The notes beneath the pieces are model-generated. The model was given only the letters and a program-made list of their open reading frames with translations. It was not told the origin of the DNA and ran no database searches. 64,000 bases of DNA. Origin: Viridibacillus arenosi (GTDB lineage: Bacteria > Bacillota > Bacilli > Bacillales_A > Planococcaceae). Positions 8,254 to 17,326 of this stretch are shown here, piece after piece (positions within the stretch are counted from its first letter, which is position 1; each line of letters begins with the position of its first letter). The stretch is taken from assembly GCF_001955655.1 (NCBI RefSeq), contig NZ_MSPW01000007.1, positions 62,001 through 126,000 of the forward strand, in the 5' to 3' direction. The position numbers and the translations under genes are program-made.

Positions 8254-9243
8254 ATGAAAAAAGGCTTATATGGAGCGGCATTCTTATCGGCATTACTTGT
8301 TTTGGGTGGATGCGGAGAAGATAAGGCGGAACCAGAAACGACAAAAGAAAAAGTTGTAGCTAATCAAAATAGTGATGCTGAGAAATCTCAAAGCGATACA
8401 AAGGTTTCTAGTGAACATACAGAAGCAGTAGAAAAGTTATTGAAACAATTTCCAGCAGAACAACCTACATCAATTGTTACAACTTCTGTTTCGATTTTAG
8501 AAATGATGAATATTTTAGATGTAAAACCAGTTGGAATACCAACTTCAACGCATAAATTACCTGAGGGATTCGATAAAATTGAGCAGATTGGTTCTACTAT
8601 CGAGCCAGATGTAGAGAAAATTGTAAGCCTTAAACCTGACATCTTAATCGGACCAGAATCGATTAAAGATAGTTTAGATAAGAAAATAAAAAATAGTAAA
8701 GTAGCAACTGCATATATTCCAACAGATTCTTATGAAGATCTAAAAATTTCATTTGAAGTAATGGGGAAAGTTTTACATAAGGAAGATGCAGCTAAAACGT
8801 ATCTTTCACAATTAGAAGAGAAAGAAACAGCAGTATTAGAAGAGGTAAAAGGTAAAGATTCATCAAAAGTTATGGTGCTATTTGGTTCAGGCGAGTCATT
8901 CATGTTGATGAGTGAAAAAACATATGTTGGTAGTTTAGTGAAGAAGTTAGGAGCTACAAATATAGTTAATGAAGCGTTAAAATCAACGGAAGCATATGTA
9001 CCGATGAATATGGAAGATGTAGTTGCCTCAAATCCAGATGCAATCCTTCTTGTTTCACACGGTGATCCAACAGCAGCATTAGAACAGTTTAAAGCAGAAG
9101 TGAAGAAGAATGGCGCTTGGGAGAAATTACAAGCCTTTAAAGAAGATCGCGTTCAAGCACTTGACTATGAAGTATTTGGTTATGCTTCAATTGAAAAAGC
9201 AACAAAAGGATTAGAGCAGTTAAACGAAATTTTATATAAGTAA
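8254..9243 (+). CDS. Heme (iron-complex) ABC transporter substrate-binding lipoprotein
   Basis: Extracytoplasmic receptor of an iron-complex importer. The N-terminus is a lipoprotein signal with lipobox VLGGCG, then a charged linker and a class III binding fold (TTSVSILEMMNILDVKPVGI, later SLKPDILIGP and ASNPDAILLVSHGD). The sequence resembles IsdE/HmuT-type heme receptors, and the heme-degradation-like gene three places downstream supports heme as substrate. The start is ATG 8254 (329 residues) with GGGGG upstream; an in-frame ATG at 8185 would place the Fur box inside the coding region. First gene of a four-gene iron-controlled operon. Confidence 0.85.
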   Translation: MKKGLYGAAFLSALLVLGGCGEDKAEPETTKEKVVANQNSDAEKSQSDTKVSSEHTEAVEKLLKQFPAEQPTSIVTTSVSILEMMNILDVKPVGIPTSTHKLPEGFDKIEQIGSTIEPDVEKIVSLKPDILIGPESIKDSLDKKIKNSKVATAYIPTDSYEDLKISFEVMGKVLHKEDAAKTYLSQLEEKETAVLEEVKGKDSSKVMVLFGSGESFMLMSEKTYVGSLVKKLGATNIVNEALKSTEAYVPMNMEDVVASNPDAILLVSHGDPTAALEQFKAEVKKNGAWEKLQAFKEDRVQALDYEVFGYASIEKATKGLEQLNEILYK

Positions 9244-9270
9244 TATGACTTAGGATGAGGGTTGGACGTA

Positions 9271-10257
9271 ATGAAAGTGAAACCGAAGAAAAAATTTAGC
9301 ATAGGTATAACAGCTATTCTACTAATCATTTTTATGATTCTGTCGATCGGTATTGGAAGTGTGCAACTGTCACCTATGGAAACGATAAGAACTATATTCG
9401 GTTCTGGTGAATCATTGTCAGAGACAATCGTCTGGGATTTACGAATACCTAGAGTCCTTATTGCTGCTATAGTGGGCATTAACTTAGCTATATCTGGTGC
9501 ATTGCTACAAGCAGTAATGAGAAATCCTCTGGCAGATCCAGGTTTAACAGGGGTATCAAGTGGTGCTGCAGTGACAGTATTATTTATCTTATTACTATTC
9601 CCTGAATTCGGTAAGTGGATTCCTCTCGCAGCTGTAGTAGGCGGATTGATAGCTGTTACGCTCGTTTATGCATTAGCGTGGAAGAAGAATGGTATTTCAC
9701 CTGTTCGGATTATTTTATCAGGAGTAGCGGTAAATGCAGTATTTGGTGGAATAACAGGGTTACTTTCGATTCTTTATAGTGATCGTCTTCCTTCAGCTTT
9801 ACAATGGATGAACGGTAGTTTATCAGCGAAAGGAATGGGAGATGTAAGTATTCTTTTCCCATATTCCATTATTGGTTGGATTGCTGCATTATTTTGTATT
9901 CGTTCAGCAAACATTTTGAACTTAGGTGAAAATGTAGCTGTAAACTTAGGTGAAAATACAAACAGAATTCGAATAGTACTATCCTTAGTAGCGGTATATT
10001 TGGCTGCTATTTCTGTATCGATTGTAGGATTGTTAGGTTTTGTAGGACTTATTGTGCCACATATGTCTAGATTAATAGTCGGTTCAAATTATCGTCTTCT
10101 AATGCCTATGAGTATGGTATTAGGGGCTGTTGTTCTGCTAGTTGCCGATACAATTGGACGGTCCCTATTCTCACCTTTAGATATTCCAGCAGGTATCGTC
10201 ATGGCGATGGTAGGCGGCCCTTACTTTTTATATTTAATGAGAGCGGGTGACATTTAA
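9271..10257 (+). CDS. FecCD-family heme ABC transporter permease
   Basis: Polytopic membrane subunit (328 residues, about nine to ten hydrophobic segments) with the FecCD hallmarks RIPRVLIAAIVG, AVMRNPLADPGLTG and the coupling region LLGFVGLIVPHMSRLIVGSNYR. Start at ATG 9271, with GAGGG ten bases upstream; an in-frame TTG at 9262 is too close to the ribosome binding site. A single permease gene implies a homodimeric channel. It sits between its binding protein and ATPase and overlaps the preceding bases of the ATPase gene. Confidence 0.88.
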   Translation: MKVKPKKKFSIGITAILLIIFMILSIGIGSVQLSPMETIRTIFGSGESLSETIVWDLRIPRVLIAAIVGINLAISGALLQAVMRNPLADPGLTGVSSGAAVTVLFILLLFPEFGKWIPLAAVVGGLIAVTLVYALAWKKNGISPVRIILSGVAVNAVFGGITGLLSILYSDRLPSALQWMNGSLSAKGMGDVSILFPYSIIGWIAALFCIRSANILNLGENVAVNLGENTNRIRIVLSLVAVYLAAISVSIVGLLGFVGLIVPHMSRLIVGSNYRLLMPMSMVLGAVVLLVADTIGRSLFSPLDIPAGIVMAMVGGPYFLYLMRAGDI

Positions 10258-10258
10258 G

Positions 10259-11050
10259 ATGCTAAAAGCTCAATCATTGGATATTAGCTATGATCAGAAA
10301 AAAATATTAGATAATTTTGAGATAAACGTAGAAAAAGGCGAAATCGTTTCGATTATAGGTCCGAATGGTTCAGGAAAATCTACAGCTTTAAAAGCGATGT
10401 CTAGATTGATTCCAGTGCAAAAAGAAAAAGTTTTTTTAGATGGTAGAGACTTGCAATCATTAGGTACAAAATCAATTTCAAAAATGATGAGTGTTTTATT
10501 CCAATCAAATGAGCCACCGTCAGATATTACAGTTGAAGAACTAGTGAAATATGGACGTATACCTCATAAGAAATGGTATGAACGTACGAGTGATGAGGAT
10601 TTAAGCATAGTTGAATGGGCCATTGAAAAAACAGGGTTAACACCTTTGAAAGACCGATTAGTAGCATCACTTTCAGGTGGAGAAGCGCAGAGGGCCTGGA
10701 TTGCCATGTCATTAGCGCAGAGGCCTAAAATTTTGATGCTTGATGAACCTACAACTTACTTAGATATTGCTCATCAACTTCAGTTGTTAGAATTAGTTCA
10801 TACCGTCAATCGCGAATTAGGCATGACGGTTGTAATGGTACTACACGATTTAAATCAGGCGAGTATTTATAGCGATAAAATATGCGTTATTTCCAAGGGA
10901 ATAGTGGTAAATTACGGTACGCCAGAAGAAGTAATGACTCAGGAAATGATTCGTAACGTTTATGGAGTGGAATGTGACATTGATTCACATTTTCAGCATG
11001 GAAAACCACGTATAAACTTATTAGGAATTTCTAAAGTAACTGCTCAATAA
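10259..11050 (+). CDS. Heme ABC transporter ATP-binding protein
   Basis: Nucleotide-binding subunit of the iron-complex importer, 263 residues. Walker A GPNGSGKST, Q-loop in VLFQSNEPP, ABC signature LSGGEAQR, Walker B ILMLDEPTTYLD and the H-loop VLHDLNQAS are intact. The ATG at 10259 is served by GGGTGA eight bases upstream; GTG 10247 is a weaker alternative. It begins one base after the permease stop, so translation is probably coupled. Confidence 0.9.
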   Translation: MLKAQSLDISYDQKKILDNFEINVEKGEIVSIIGPNGSGKSTALKAMSRLIPVQKEKVFLDGRDLQSLGTKSISKMMSVLFQSNEPPSDITVEELVKYGRIPHKKWYERTSDEDLSIVEWAIEKTGLTPLKDRLVASLSGGEAQRAWIAMSLAQRPKILMLDEPTTYLDIAHQLQLLELVHTVNRELGMTVVMVLHDLNQASIYSDKICVISKGIVVNYGTPEEVMTQEMIRNVYGVECDIDSHFQHGKPRINLLGISKVTAQ

Positions 11051-11064
11051 TAGGAGGCAAACAA

Positions 11065-11565
11065 ATGGTAAAACAAATTGATATCACTAAAAAGAAAGAC
11101 CAATATTTACAGTTTATCGAAAAGTGTAAGACAGTTGTTATTAGTAGCTTAGATAGCAATGGTAATCCATTCACTAGTTATGCACCATATGTTCAGCATG
11201 ATGGGAAGATTTATATTTATATAAGTATCATTACGGACCATTATAAATTTATTGAAGACAATAATTTAATTAGTATAATGATGATTACAGATGAACAAGA
11301 TTCTCCAAACTTATTTGCACGTGAGCGAGTTCGCTTCCAATGTGTTGCAGAGAATGTAGGAAATGATGGCCATGAAGAAATTTTTGCTAAGTTTGAAAAG
11401 AACCACGGCGCACCAATGATGGGCGTTTTACGAGGATTAGATCTATCTTTATTTGAGCTTACGCCAAAAGAAGGTCGCTATGTAGTTGGCTTTGGTCAAG
11501 CATTTGATATTGATTTATCTGGCGGAAAATTTGAGCATGTTGTGGTAGATAAAAAGGATAAATAA
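11065..11565 (+). CDS. HugZ/HutZ-family heme utilisation protein
   Basis: A 166-residue protein of the pyridoxamine-phosphate-oxidase-like split-barrel fold. The C-terminal block EGRYVVGFGQAFDI is the hallmark of the HugZ/HutZ branch, whose characterised members bind or degrade heme in Gram-negative bacteria. Position as last gene of a Fur-controlled heme importer operon, 14 bp after the ATPase, supports intracellular heme breakdown to release iron. The C-terminus is short, with a His at residue 158 but no visible Gly/His-rich tail, so heme ligation may differ. Start ATG with TAGGAGG seven to eight bases upstream. Confidence 0.82.
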   Translation: MVKQIDITKKKDQYLQFIEKCKTVVISSLDSNGNPFTSYAPYVQHDGKIYIYISIITDHYKFIEDNNLISIMMITDEQDSPNLFARERVRFQCVAENVGNDGHEEIFAKFEKNHGAPMMGVLRGLDLSLFELTPKEGRYVVGFGQAFDIDLSGGKFEHVVVDKKDK

Positions 11566-11673
11566 GCTTTACTTTAATGAAGTGATTGTCCACTACTGAG
11601 CTCTATATGATAAAACAAAGCTCAATTTAACAGTAGCAGTTAAATAGTAGGGAAATTGAATACGCTTAATATG

Positions 11674-11720
11674 AGGAGAAGAGATATCATCCGCTCGTGA
11701 TGGCATGCCTTCTCCTTTTT
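11674..11720 (+). terminator. Terminator of the heme operon
   Basis: Outer stem AGGAGAAG (11674-11681)/CTTCTCCT (11709-11716) with an internal CATC/GATG pairing, followed by T to 11720. It is the longest hairpin in this spacer. Confidence 0.7.
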
Positions 11721-11987
11721 CCTATTTATATCTACTTATGAAGATGAATGGTATTTTAATTTCGAAGCTCTAACTTCGCATTTGCATCTCTTTTACACTT
11801 CCCAGTTATATTAATCTTCGCTTACATACTAAGAGATTCTATCTATAGTAAAATTAATAAGAGGCTCATCTTCATTAAATCTCTCTACCGTCGTTCACTT
11901 CATATTGAGTTCATAATGAAATGCTAAAGTAACTATTATAAGATCGTTAAATCGTTGTATGAGAATATATAAGGAGGAGTATAAACG
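11721..11987. promoter_or_regulatory. Leader/promoter region of the exporter operon
   Basis: About 270 bp with no gene. TTCATA and TATTAT separated by 18 bp near 11911-11940 are the best promoter-like hexamers. A strong AAGGAGGAG lies before the ATG at 11988. No clear response-regulator direct repeat could be identified by eye. Confidence 0.35.
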
Positions 11988-13736
11988 ATGAAAGAAGATA
12001 TAAAAGAAAATAAATTAAAGGGTTGGCGACAGTTTGTTCAGTTAATTAAACAAACTGAACCGCCTAAGCTTTTGCTAATTATTGCACTTTGTATGAGTTT
12101 TGCGACAACAGGAGTAGGCTTTGTCGTACCGTTATTTACAAAAAAATTAGTGGATGGGTTTTCACTAGATTCACTTAACTATTGGCAAATAATTTTATTA
12201 GTAATTGCTTTTATTGCCCAAGCAATAGCGAGCGGGCTCTCGATTTATTTGTTAAACCGGGTTGGTCATCATGTAGTAGCAAAGTTGAGAGATCGTTTGT
12301 GGAAAAAGCTACTTCACCTACCAATACCTTATTATGATAAGAATGATACTGGGGAGACACTAAGCCGTGTAACAAATGATACTGCTGTTGTGAAGGAGCT
12401 CATTACAGAGCATCTTGCTAACTGTTTATCTGGCATTATTGCGATTATCGGTTCTGTTACGATTTTGCTATTCTTAGATTGGAAAATGACGTTAGTAATG
12501 CTTGTTGCTGTTCCAATTGCAATGTTGATATTGATGTTGTTAGGTAAGAAAATGTATGTAATTTCAAAAGGAATGCAAGATGAAACGGCAAAATTTACTG
12601 CTGTGTTAAATCAAGTATTACCAGAATCACGTTTAGTAAAAGCTTCAAATGCAGAAAACATAGAATATGAGCGTGGAAAAAAAGGCATTACAAATCTTTT
12701 CAATTTTGGTTTAAAAGAAGCTAAAATACACGCACTTATTTCACCATTGATTTCTTTCATCCTTATGATTGTGCTTGTGGCAGTTATTGGGTACGGGGGA
12801 GTACGTGTCTCTTCAGGTGCATTAACAGCTGGCGATATGGTTGCATTTATTTTATATTTAATTCAAATTATTATACCGATGACGCAATTGACGATGTTCT
12901 TTACGCAATTACAAAAAGCAATGGGAGCAACAGAACGTATTAGTGCAGTACTTGAACATGATGAGGAAGACATCTATGAAGGTAAAGAGTTAGATCTAGT
13001 GAAAGAACCTATTCATGTAAATCATGTGGACTTTGCATATGGAAATGAAGCGATTTTATCTGATATTAATTTCACAATTGAACCTGGTAAAGTAACGGCT
13101 ATTGTTGGTCCTAGTGGAGGGGGAAAAACTACTACATTTTCTCTCTTAGAACGGTATTATCAACCTACAAAGGGAAGCATAACATTAGGGGATACACCTA
13201 TTGATACATTTTCTTTACATTCTTGGAGACGTAAAATTGGGTATGTTGCTCAGGAAAGTGCACTTATATCCGGAACAATACGCGATAACATTTGTTATGG
13301 AATAGAAAAAGAGGTTACAGATTCAAAACTTGAAAAAGTCGTAAAAATGGCGTATGCCGATCAATTTATTCAAGCACTTCCAGATAAGTTTGATACTGAA
13401 GTAGGAGAACGAGGAATCAAACTTTCAGGTGGACAGCGACAACGGATTGCAATTGCTAGAGCACTATTACGTGACCCCCAAATTTTAATGCTTGATGAGG
13501 CGACTTCTAGCCTTGATAGTAAATCGGAAATTTATGTTCAAAAAGCATTAGACAATTTGATGAAAGGCAGAACGACACTCGTTATTGCCCACCGTCTTTC
13601 TACCGTTGTCGATGCCGACAATATTATTTTTATTGAGAAGGGCCATATTACGGGGAGCGGGACGCATAATGCGTTATTCCAATCACATGAGATGTACAAG
13701 GAATTTGCTAAACAACAATTACGTATTCAAGAGTAA
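11988..13736 (+). CDS. Multidrug-type ABC exporter (fused membrane and ATPase domains)
   Basis: 582-residue half-transporter working as a homodimer in the membrane: six transmembrane segments (about residues 30-310) followed by a nucleotide-binding domain. It carries Walker [10 protein letters not shown], signature LSGGQRQR, Walker [13 protein letters not shown] and the HRLS switch. The architecture is BmrA/MsbA-like; the substrate could be a drug, lipid or peptide. It is followed within 20 bp by a response regulator and kinase on the same strand, so the exporter may be both output and sensing partner. Start ATG with AAGGAGGAG upstream. Confidence 0.88.
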   Translation: MKEDIKENKLKGWRQFVQLIKQTEPPKLLLIIALCMSFATTGVGFVVPLFTKKLVDGFSLDSLNYWQIILLVIAFIAQAIASGLSIYLLNRVGHHVVAKLRDRLWKKLLHLPIPYYDKNDTGETLSRVTNDTAVVKELITEHLANCLSGIIAIIGSVTILLFLDWKMTLVMLVAVPIAMLILMLLGKKMYVISKGMQDETAKFTAVLNQVLPESRLVKASNAENIEYERGKKGITNLFNFGLKEAKIHALISPLISFILMIVLVAVIGYGGVRVSSGALTAGDMVAFILYLIQIIIPMTQLTMFFTQLQKAMGATERISAVLEHDEEDIYEGKELDLVKEPIHVNHVDFAYGNEAILSDINFTIEPGKVTAIVGPSGGGKTTTFSLLERYYQPTKGSITLGDTPIDTFSLHSWRRKIGYVAQESALISGTIRDNICYGIEKEVTDSKLEKVVKMAYADQFIQALPDKFDTEVGERGIKLSGGQRQRIAIARALLRDPQILMLDEATSSLDSKSEIYVQKALDNLMKGRTTLVIAHRLSTVVDADNIIFIEKGHITGSGTHNALFQSHEMYKEFAKQQLRIQE

Positions 13737-13756
13737 GTATGAAGGGATTTGTTGTC

Positions 13757-14434
13757 ATGACAAGACTGTTAGTTGTGGATGATGATGAACATATTAGAGA
13801 ATTAGTAAGTGTGTTTTTACAAAATGAAGGACTAAGTATACTTGAAGCTGTGGACGGTGTTGATGCACTGTCCAAGTTAGAATCGGAAAAAGTTGATATG
13901 GTCATTATGGATATAATGATGCCAAATATGGATGGATGGGAATTATGCCGAGAAATACGAAGGCTAAATAACGATTTGCCTATTCTTATGCTGACTGCAA
14001 AAGGGGAAACCGCTCAAAAAGTAAAAGGATTTAATCTGGGTACGGATGATTATCTTGTAAAACCATTTGAGCCAGCAGAGTTAATCGTTCGAGTTAAATC
14101 TATCCTAAAGCGTTACCATATTTCTTTATCTCAAACAGTGGAAGTGGGAAATGTTTGGATGAATCGAGAAACGTATGAGCTAATGTATGGAGGAGAAAAT
14201 ATTACTCTTCGATTAAAGGAATTTGAATTATTATTTACATTAGCAAGTTATCCTGGGAAGACATTCTCACGAGAACAATTGATAGAAGAAATTTGGGGAT
14301 ATGACTATGAAGGTGATGATCGTACGGTAGATGTTCATATTAAAAGACTTCGAGAGCGATTCCCAGAAGATAAAAGTGAATTCATAATACGGACAATCCG
14401 GGGGCTCGGTTATCGATTGGAACTAGGCTTATGA
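13757..14434 (+). CDS. OmpR/PhoB-family response regulator
   Basis: 225-residue regulator with receiver domain (acidic pocket VVDDDEHI, phospho-acceptor Asp in VIMDIMMPN, Lys in LVKPFEP) and a winged-helix DNA-binding domain (REQLIEEIWGYDYEGDDRTVDVHIKRLRE). The partner kinase gene overlaps its stop by four bases. ATG 13757 is chosen because GAAGGGA lies nine bases upstream; the in-frame ATG at 13739 has no good ribosome binding site. Probable targets are its own operon and envelope-stress genes (inference). Confidence 0.9.
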   Translation: MTRLLVVDDDEHIRELVSVFLQNEGLSILEAVDGVDALSKLESEKVDMVIMDIMMPNMDGWELCREIRRLNNDLPILMLTAKGETAQKVKGFNLGTDDYLVKPFEPAELIVRVKSILKRYHISLSQTVEVGNVWMNRETYELMYGGENITLRLKEFELLFTLASYPGKTFSREQLIEEIWGYDYEGDDRTVDVHIKRLRERFPEDKSEFIIRTIRGLGYRLELGL

Positions 14435-15504
14435 AGAAATGGATAATTATATTAAAATTACTGTGTGTGATTATTCTTTTCCTTTTAATTAACACTCTCT
14501 TTGCGTTTATCTCTTTTCACGTGACCTCTTATATATATGATTGGCTAGGCAAGTACCCTCAAGGATTTTGGCAACAATTTAATACTGTAATAGGTGTTTT
14601 TATACTTTTTGGATGTACTGTTACTATTCTCTTTTTATTTGGATTAAAAAGACAACGTAATTATTGGGATACCATTGTTGATGCCTTAGGACGAATTGCG
14701 AAAGGGGATTTTAGCGTCAAATTAGACTTAAAATCAGATGATGACGAAGATCATTTTGGACAACTTATTAGCGGTATCAACCATATGGCAATTGAATTAG
14801 GAGAAATGGAGAAAATGCGTCAAGAGTTTATATCCAATGTTTCTCATGAAATTCAATCTCCGTTAACATCGATTAATGGTTTTGCAAAAGCTTTGAAAAA
14901 TATTAATTTGACTGATGAAAAAAGGCAGCACTATTTAGAAATTATTGAGATGGAAAGCCATCGATTATCGAAAATCAGTGATAATTTATTAAAATTAACT
15001 TCATTAGAATCACAACATCATCCATTTGAACCAAAACAATTTCGATTAGATAAACAATTACGTAATGTCGTTTTATCTTGTGAGCCGAGATGGATTTCTA
15101 AAAATATTGAAATGGAAATCGATTTGGAAAATGTCACAGTCTTTGCTGACGAAGATTTGATGAATCAAGTATGGATGAATTTAATTAGTAATAGTATAAA
15201 ATTCACTCCAAATGGAGGAACGATTTATATTCGTTTATTCAAACAAAATGATACGGTCACTATTTCTATTACTGATACTGGGATAGGAATGACAGAAGAA
15301 GACCAAAAACATATATTTGAACGTTTCTTTAAAGCAGATAGATCTAGAGCAGTATCAAACGGGGGCAGTGGCTTAGGACTTTCTATTGTGCATAAAATTA
15401 TAGACATGCATAATGGCAGAATCTCAGTACAAAGCCAACTTGGTGAACAGACTACATTTTTTGTGACGTTGCCTTTAGAGCTAGGTGAAGTGGTTCAAAA
15501 ATAG
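14431..15504 (+). CDS. Sensor histidine kinase with minimal extracytoplasmic loop
   Basis: 357 residues: two transmembrane segments (about 5-29 and 51-72) joined by only about 20 external residues, a HAMP-like linker, a phospho-acceptor His139 in SHEIQSPLTSI, and an ATPase domain with N-box (NLISNSIKFTPNG), DTGIGM, and GSGLGLSIV. The very short loop suggests it senses within the membrane or through the adjacent exporter, as in intramembrane-sensing kinases; that is inference. Start ATG overlaps the regulator stop (ATGA). Confidence 0.88.
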   Translation: MKKWIIILKLLCVIILFLLINTLFAFISFHVTSYIYDWLGKYPQGFWQQFNTVIGVFILFGCTVTILFLFGLKRQRNYWDTIVDALGRIAKGDFSVKLDLKSDDDEDHFGQLISGINHMAIELGEMEKMRQEFISNVSHEIQSPLTSINGFAKALKNINLTDEKRQHYLEIIEMESHRLSKISDNLLKLTSLESQHHPFEPKQFRLDKQLRNVVLSCEPRWISKNIEMEIDLENVTVFADEDLMNQVWMNLISNSIKFTPNGGTIYIRLFKQNDTVTISITDTGIGMTEEDQKHIFERFFKADRSRAVSNGGSGLGLSIVHKIIDMHNGRISVQSQLGEQTTFFVTLPLELGEVVQK

Positions 15505-15544
15505 CCATGAGGCAGAAATTAAATAATCTATGGTTCAAAGTAAA

Positions 15545-15576
15545 AAAAGACTTCTAGAGCTTGCTAGAGGTCTTTT
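15545..15576. terminator. Convergent bidirectional terminator
   Basis: Stem AAAAGACTTCTAG (15545-15557)/CTAGAGGTCTTTT (15564-15576) with one G-U. Eight bases of A-rich sequence on the left make it a better U-tract terminator for the minus-strand small genes, while TTTT serves the kinase operon. Confidence 0.75.
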
Positions 15577-15583
15577 CTACTTT

Positions 15584-15793
15584 CTAAAATAAACCAGGAG
15601 TATATTTGATTAAGCAATAGATAACGTAAAACCAGCTAAAACAACCATGTATAACAGCCCACCCTATGGAGTGATACGTAGTATAAGAAATAATCATAGA
15701 TAGGCAAGTTCCATAACTAATACCCTTCTTTATAACATTAGTTTGTGAAGGATATTTATTATTATTATTTGTTTTCAATGTGCTCATTTTCAT
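15584..15793 (-). CDS. Small two-helix membrane protein (69 aa)
   Basis: A 67-69 residue protein with a polar N-terminus and two short hydrophobic helices (KGISYGTCLSMIISYTTYHS and IGWAVIHGCFSWFYVIYCLI). The pattern S-Y/W-x(2-3)-HSIGWAxxHGxxxWFYVIY recurs in tiny membrane proteins of Bacillaceae that have no known function. Start is ATG 15793 or 15787; no strong ribosome binding site is visible, and the start lies inside the preceding 39-codon gene, suggesting translational coupling. Confidence 0.65.
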   Translation of the reverse strand: MKMSTLKTNNNNKYPSQTNVIKKGISYGTCLSMIISYTTYHSIGWAVIHGCFSWFYVIYCLIKYTPGLF

Positions 15794-15884
15794 TTTGCTG
15801 AAGAAGTAACTTCAAGTTTAATACTTTCCCCTGAAATTCGACGTGAAGTTCTTCAAATTCTTTTAGATTATTTAAGTTAGACAT
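15765..15884 (-). CDS. 39-residue small protein upstream of the two-helix protein
   Basis: Starts at ATG 15884 with a very strong AAGGGGG about eight bases upstream and reads MSNLNNLKEFEELHVEFQG to a TAA at 15765-15767, overlapping the next gene by 29 bases in another frame. Acidic, helical-looking (Leu/Glu/Asn-rich), no membrane segment. I do not recognise a family. The combination of strong ribosome binding site and overlap argues it is translated, perhaps to load ribosomes onto the membrane protein gene. Confidence 0.5.
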   Translation of the reverse strand: MSNLNNLKEFEELHVEFQGKVLNLKLLLQQNENEHIENK

Positions 15885-16232
15885 GATAGAACCCCCTTAT
15901 ATTCACTCAGAATAGAATAATAATTACGTTTTACCCTTTAAATTTTGTATCCTCTATAATATCTTACAAGCGCACACTTTATTACCTATTTTTGTAAATG
16001 ATGCCCCCTAATTTTTTCAATATTTTAAATCGCACAAATTGCACATTAATATAAGTCTTTTGTATGGTGTAAAGGTACTTTTCAAGTAATATTTCATGTT
16101 TTAGGGAAATATTTATAAAATAAGATTTTTATTTGTCTTATAATTTTTCAGAAAAAAATTATAAAGGAGAACGTAGAGCCGTTATAGAAAAATACATTAG
16201 TAAAGTATGTATTTTGAAAGTAGGAAGATTTT
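15885..16232. promoter_or_regulatory. Divergent spacer with a hairpin before the phosphotransferase gene
   Basis: About 350 bp without a gene. AAAATACAT (16189-16197) and ATGTATTTT (16207-16215) form a perfect 9-bp hairpin ending 17 bases before the ATG at 16233, next to the ribosome binding site GTAGGAAG. A second AAAGGAG at about 16163 has no start codon at a usable distance. Promoters for both directions must be here but none is clear. Confidence 0.4.
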
Positions 16233-17114
16233 ATGGATTTACAATTTTTATTTAAAGAGCCAATTAAAGATATGCTGGAATTAAGCCCTGGTTATGAAGA
16301 CCACGCTAGTGATGTATGGTTGGTTAAAACAGATAATCAAGAAGTGGTTGTACGACCTTCTAAAATGAAAGATGATCCTAATAATGAATTTTGGTGGGGA
16401 TGTAAAAGGTTATTCGGAATTGACCCAAGGCAAGTTTATGAATTAGAACATGTTAATAATACATTGAGCAACCTTACTTCAATATCAATACCAAAAGTAA
16501 TAGATAAGGGGAGGATCCTAACAAAAGAATTCGTTGTTGTAGAAAAACTAAAAGGACAAATAGTCGAGTCATTTATTGGTCTGCCATCTTCAGTTTTGCA
16601 AAGTTTTGGAGAAGGTTTGGCTAAAATTCATCAATATAAAGAAAATTTTGTAGGTAATCCATCAAGGAGCTATCAAGTAAGTTTAGAAGAATTTAATCAA
16701 CATATGAAAGATGCTTTATTTGATTCAGTATCCCGATTTCACTTTAAAGAAGAAAGAATAAAAAACATGCTCCCTGAAATAAATAATTTGATCAATGGAT
16801 TACCTGTCCCTGAATATTCTACATTTGTACTAGTAGATATGGATCCAACACAGTTTTTATCGGACGGTAGAGAAATCACTGGTCTTGTCGATACGGAAGC
16901 ATATGTTATTGCTCCTAGAGAGTTAGATTTTATCGCATTAGAATATGTGCTAGATGAAAAATCAGTCGAAGACTTTAAGGAGGGTTATGAAAGGGTAATG
17001 GAAATTCCCGACTTAACAAAATATAGAGTGCCTTATCGATATTTATACCGATTATTAGCCGTTCAAGGTAGTGTTGATATAGAATCTTGGTTAGGACATA
17101 AATCGTTATTTTAA
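16233..17114 (+). CDS. APH/choline-kinase-like phosphotransferase family protein
   Basis: 293 residues with the aminoglycoside-phosphotransferase-like kinase fold: an N-lobe strand pattern (VWLVKTDNQEVVVRPSK), a linker with VVVEKLKGQ, and a C-lobe where the catalytic loop reads FVLVDMDPTQFL and the metal site GLVDTEAY. In typical members the loop is H-G-D-x(4)-N; here Asp is kept but the His and Asn positions are replaced. The substrate is unknown and resistance should not be assumed. Start ATG with TAGGAAG upstream; closed by its own terminator. Confidence 0.7.
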   Translation: MDLQFLFKEPIKDMLELSPGYEDHASDVWLVKTDNQEVVVRPSKMKDDPNNEFWWGCKRLFGIDPRQVYELEHVNNTLSNLTSISIPKVIDKGRILTKEFVVVEKLKGQIVESFIGLPSSVLQSFGEGLAKIHQYKENFVGNPSRSYQVSLEEFNQHMKDALFDSVSRFHFKEERIKNMLPEINNLINGLPVPEYSTFVLVDMDPTQFLSDGREITGLVDTEAYVIAPRELDFIALEYVLDEKSVEDFKEGYERVMEIPDLTKYRVPYRYLYRLLAVQGSVDIESWLGHKSLF

Positions 17115-17203
17115 TCATTAACTTAAAAAAATAGGTAGTCTTTGAAATAGATACTTATTGCAGAATAAAAGAGATTATATGAATATAACTTGATTTTTAA
17201 GGT

Positions 17204-17238
17204 AAAAGGAGAAATTATCAATGATTTCTCCTTTTTGA
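17204..17238 (+). terminator. Terminator after the phosphotransferase gene
   Basis: Perfect 12-bp stem AAAAGGAGAAAT (17204-17215)/ATTTCTCCTTTT (17224-17235) followed by one more T and a TT-rich stretch. Confidence 0.75.
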
Positions 17239-17326
17239 TTTCTAGACCATAATAGCAAGATTGAGGACGAATTGAATGTGGATACCTTGTTAAAATGAGA
17301 TTCAATACACTTTAGGAGGAAATGAA

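Noticed and set aside
16233-17114. Aminoglycoside resistance gene
   Set aside because: Fold is similar but the catalytic loop is altered and nothing indicates an antibiotic substrate.
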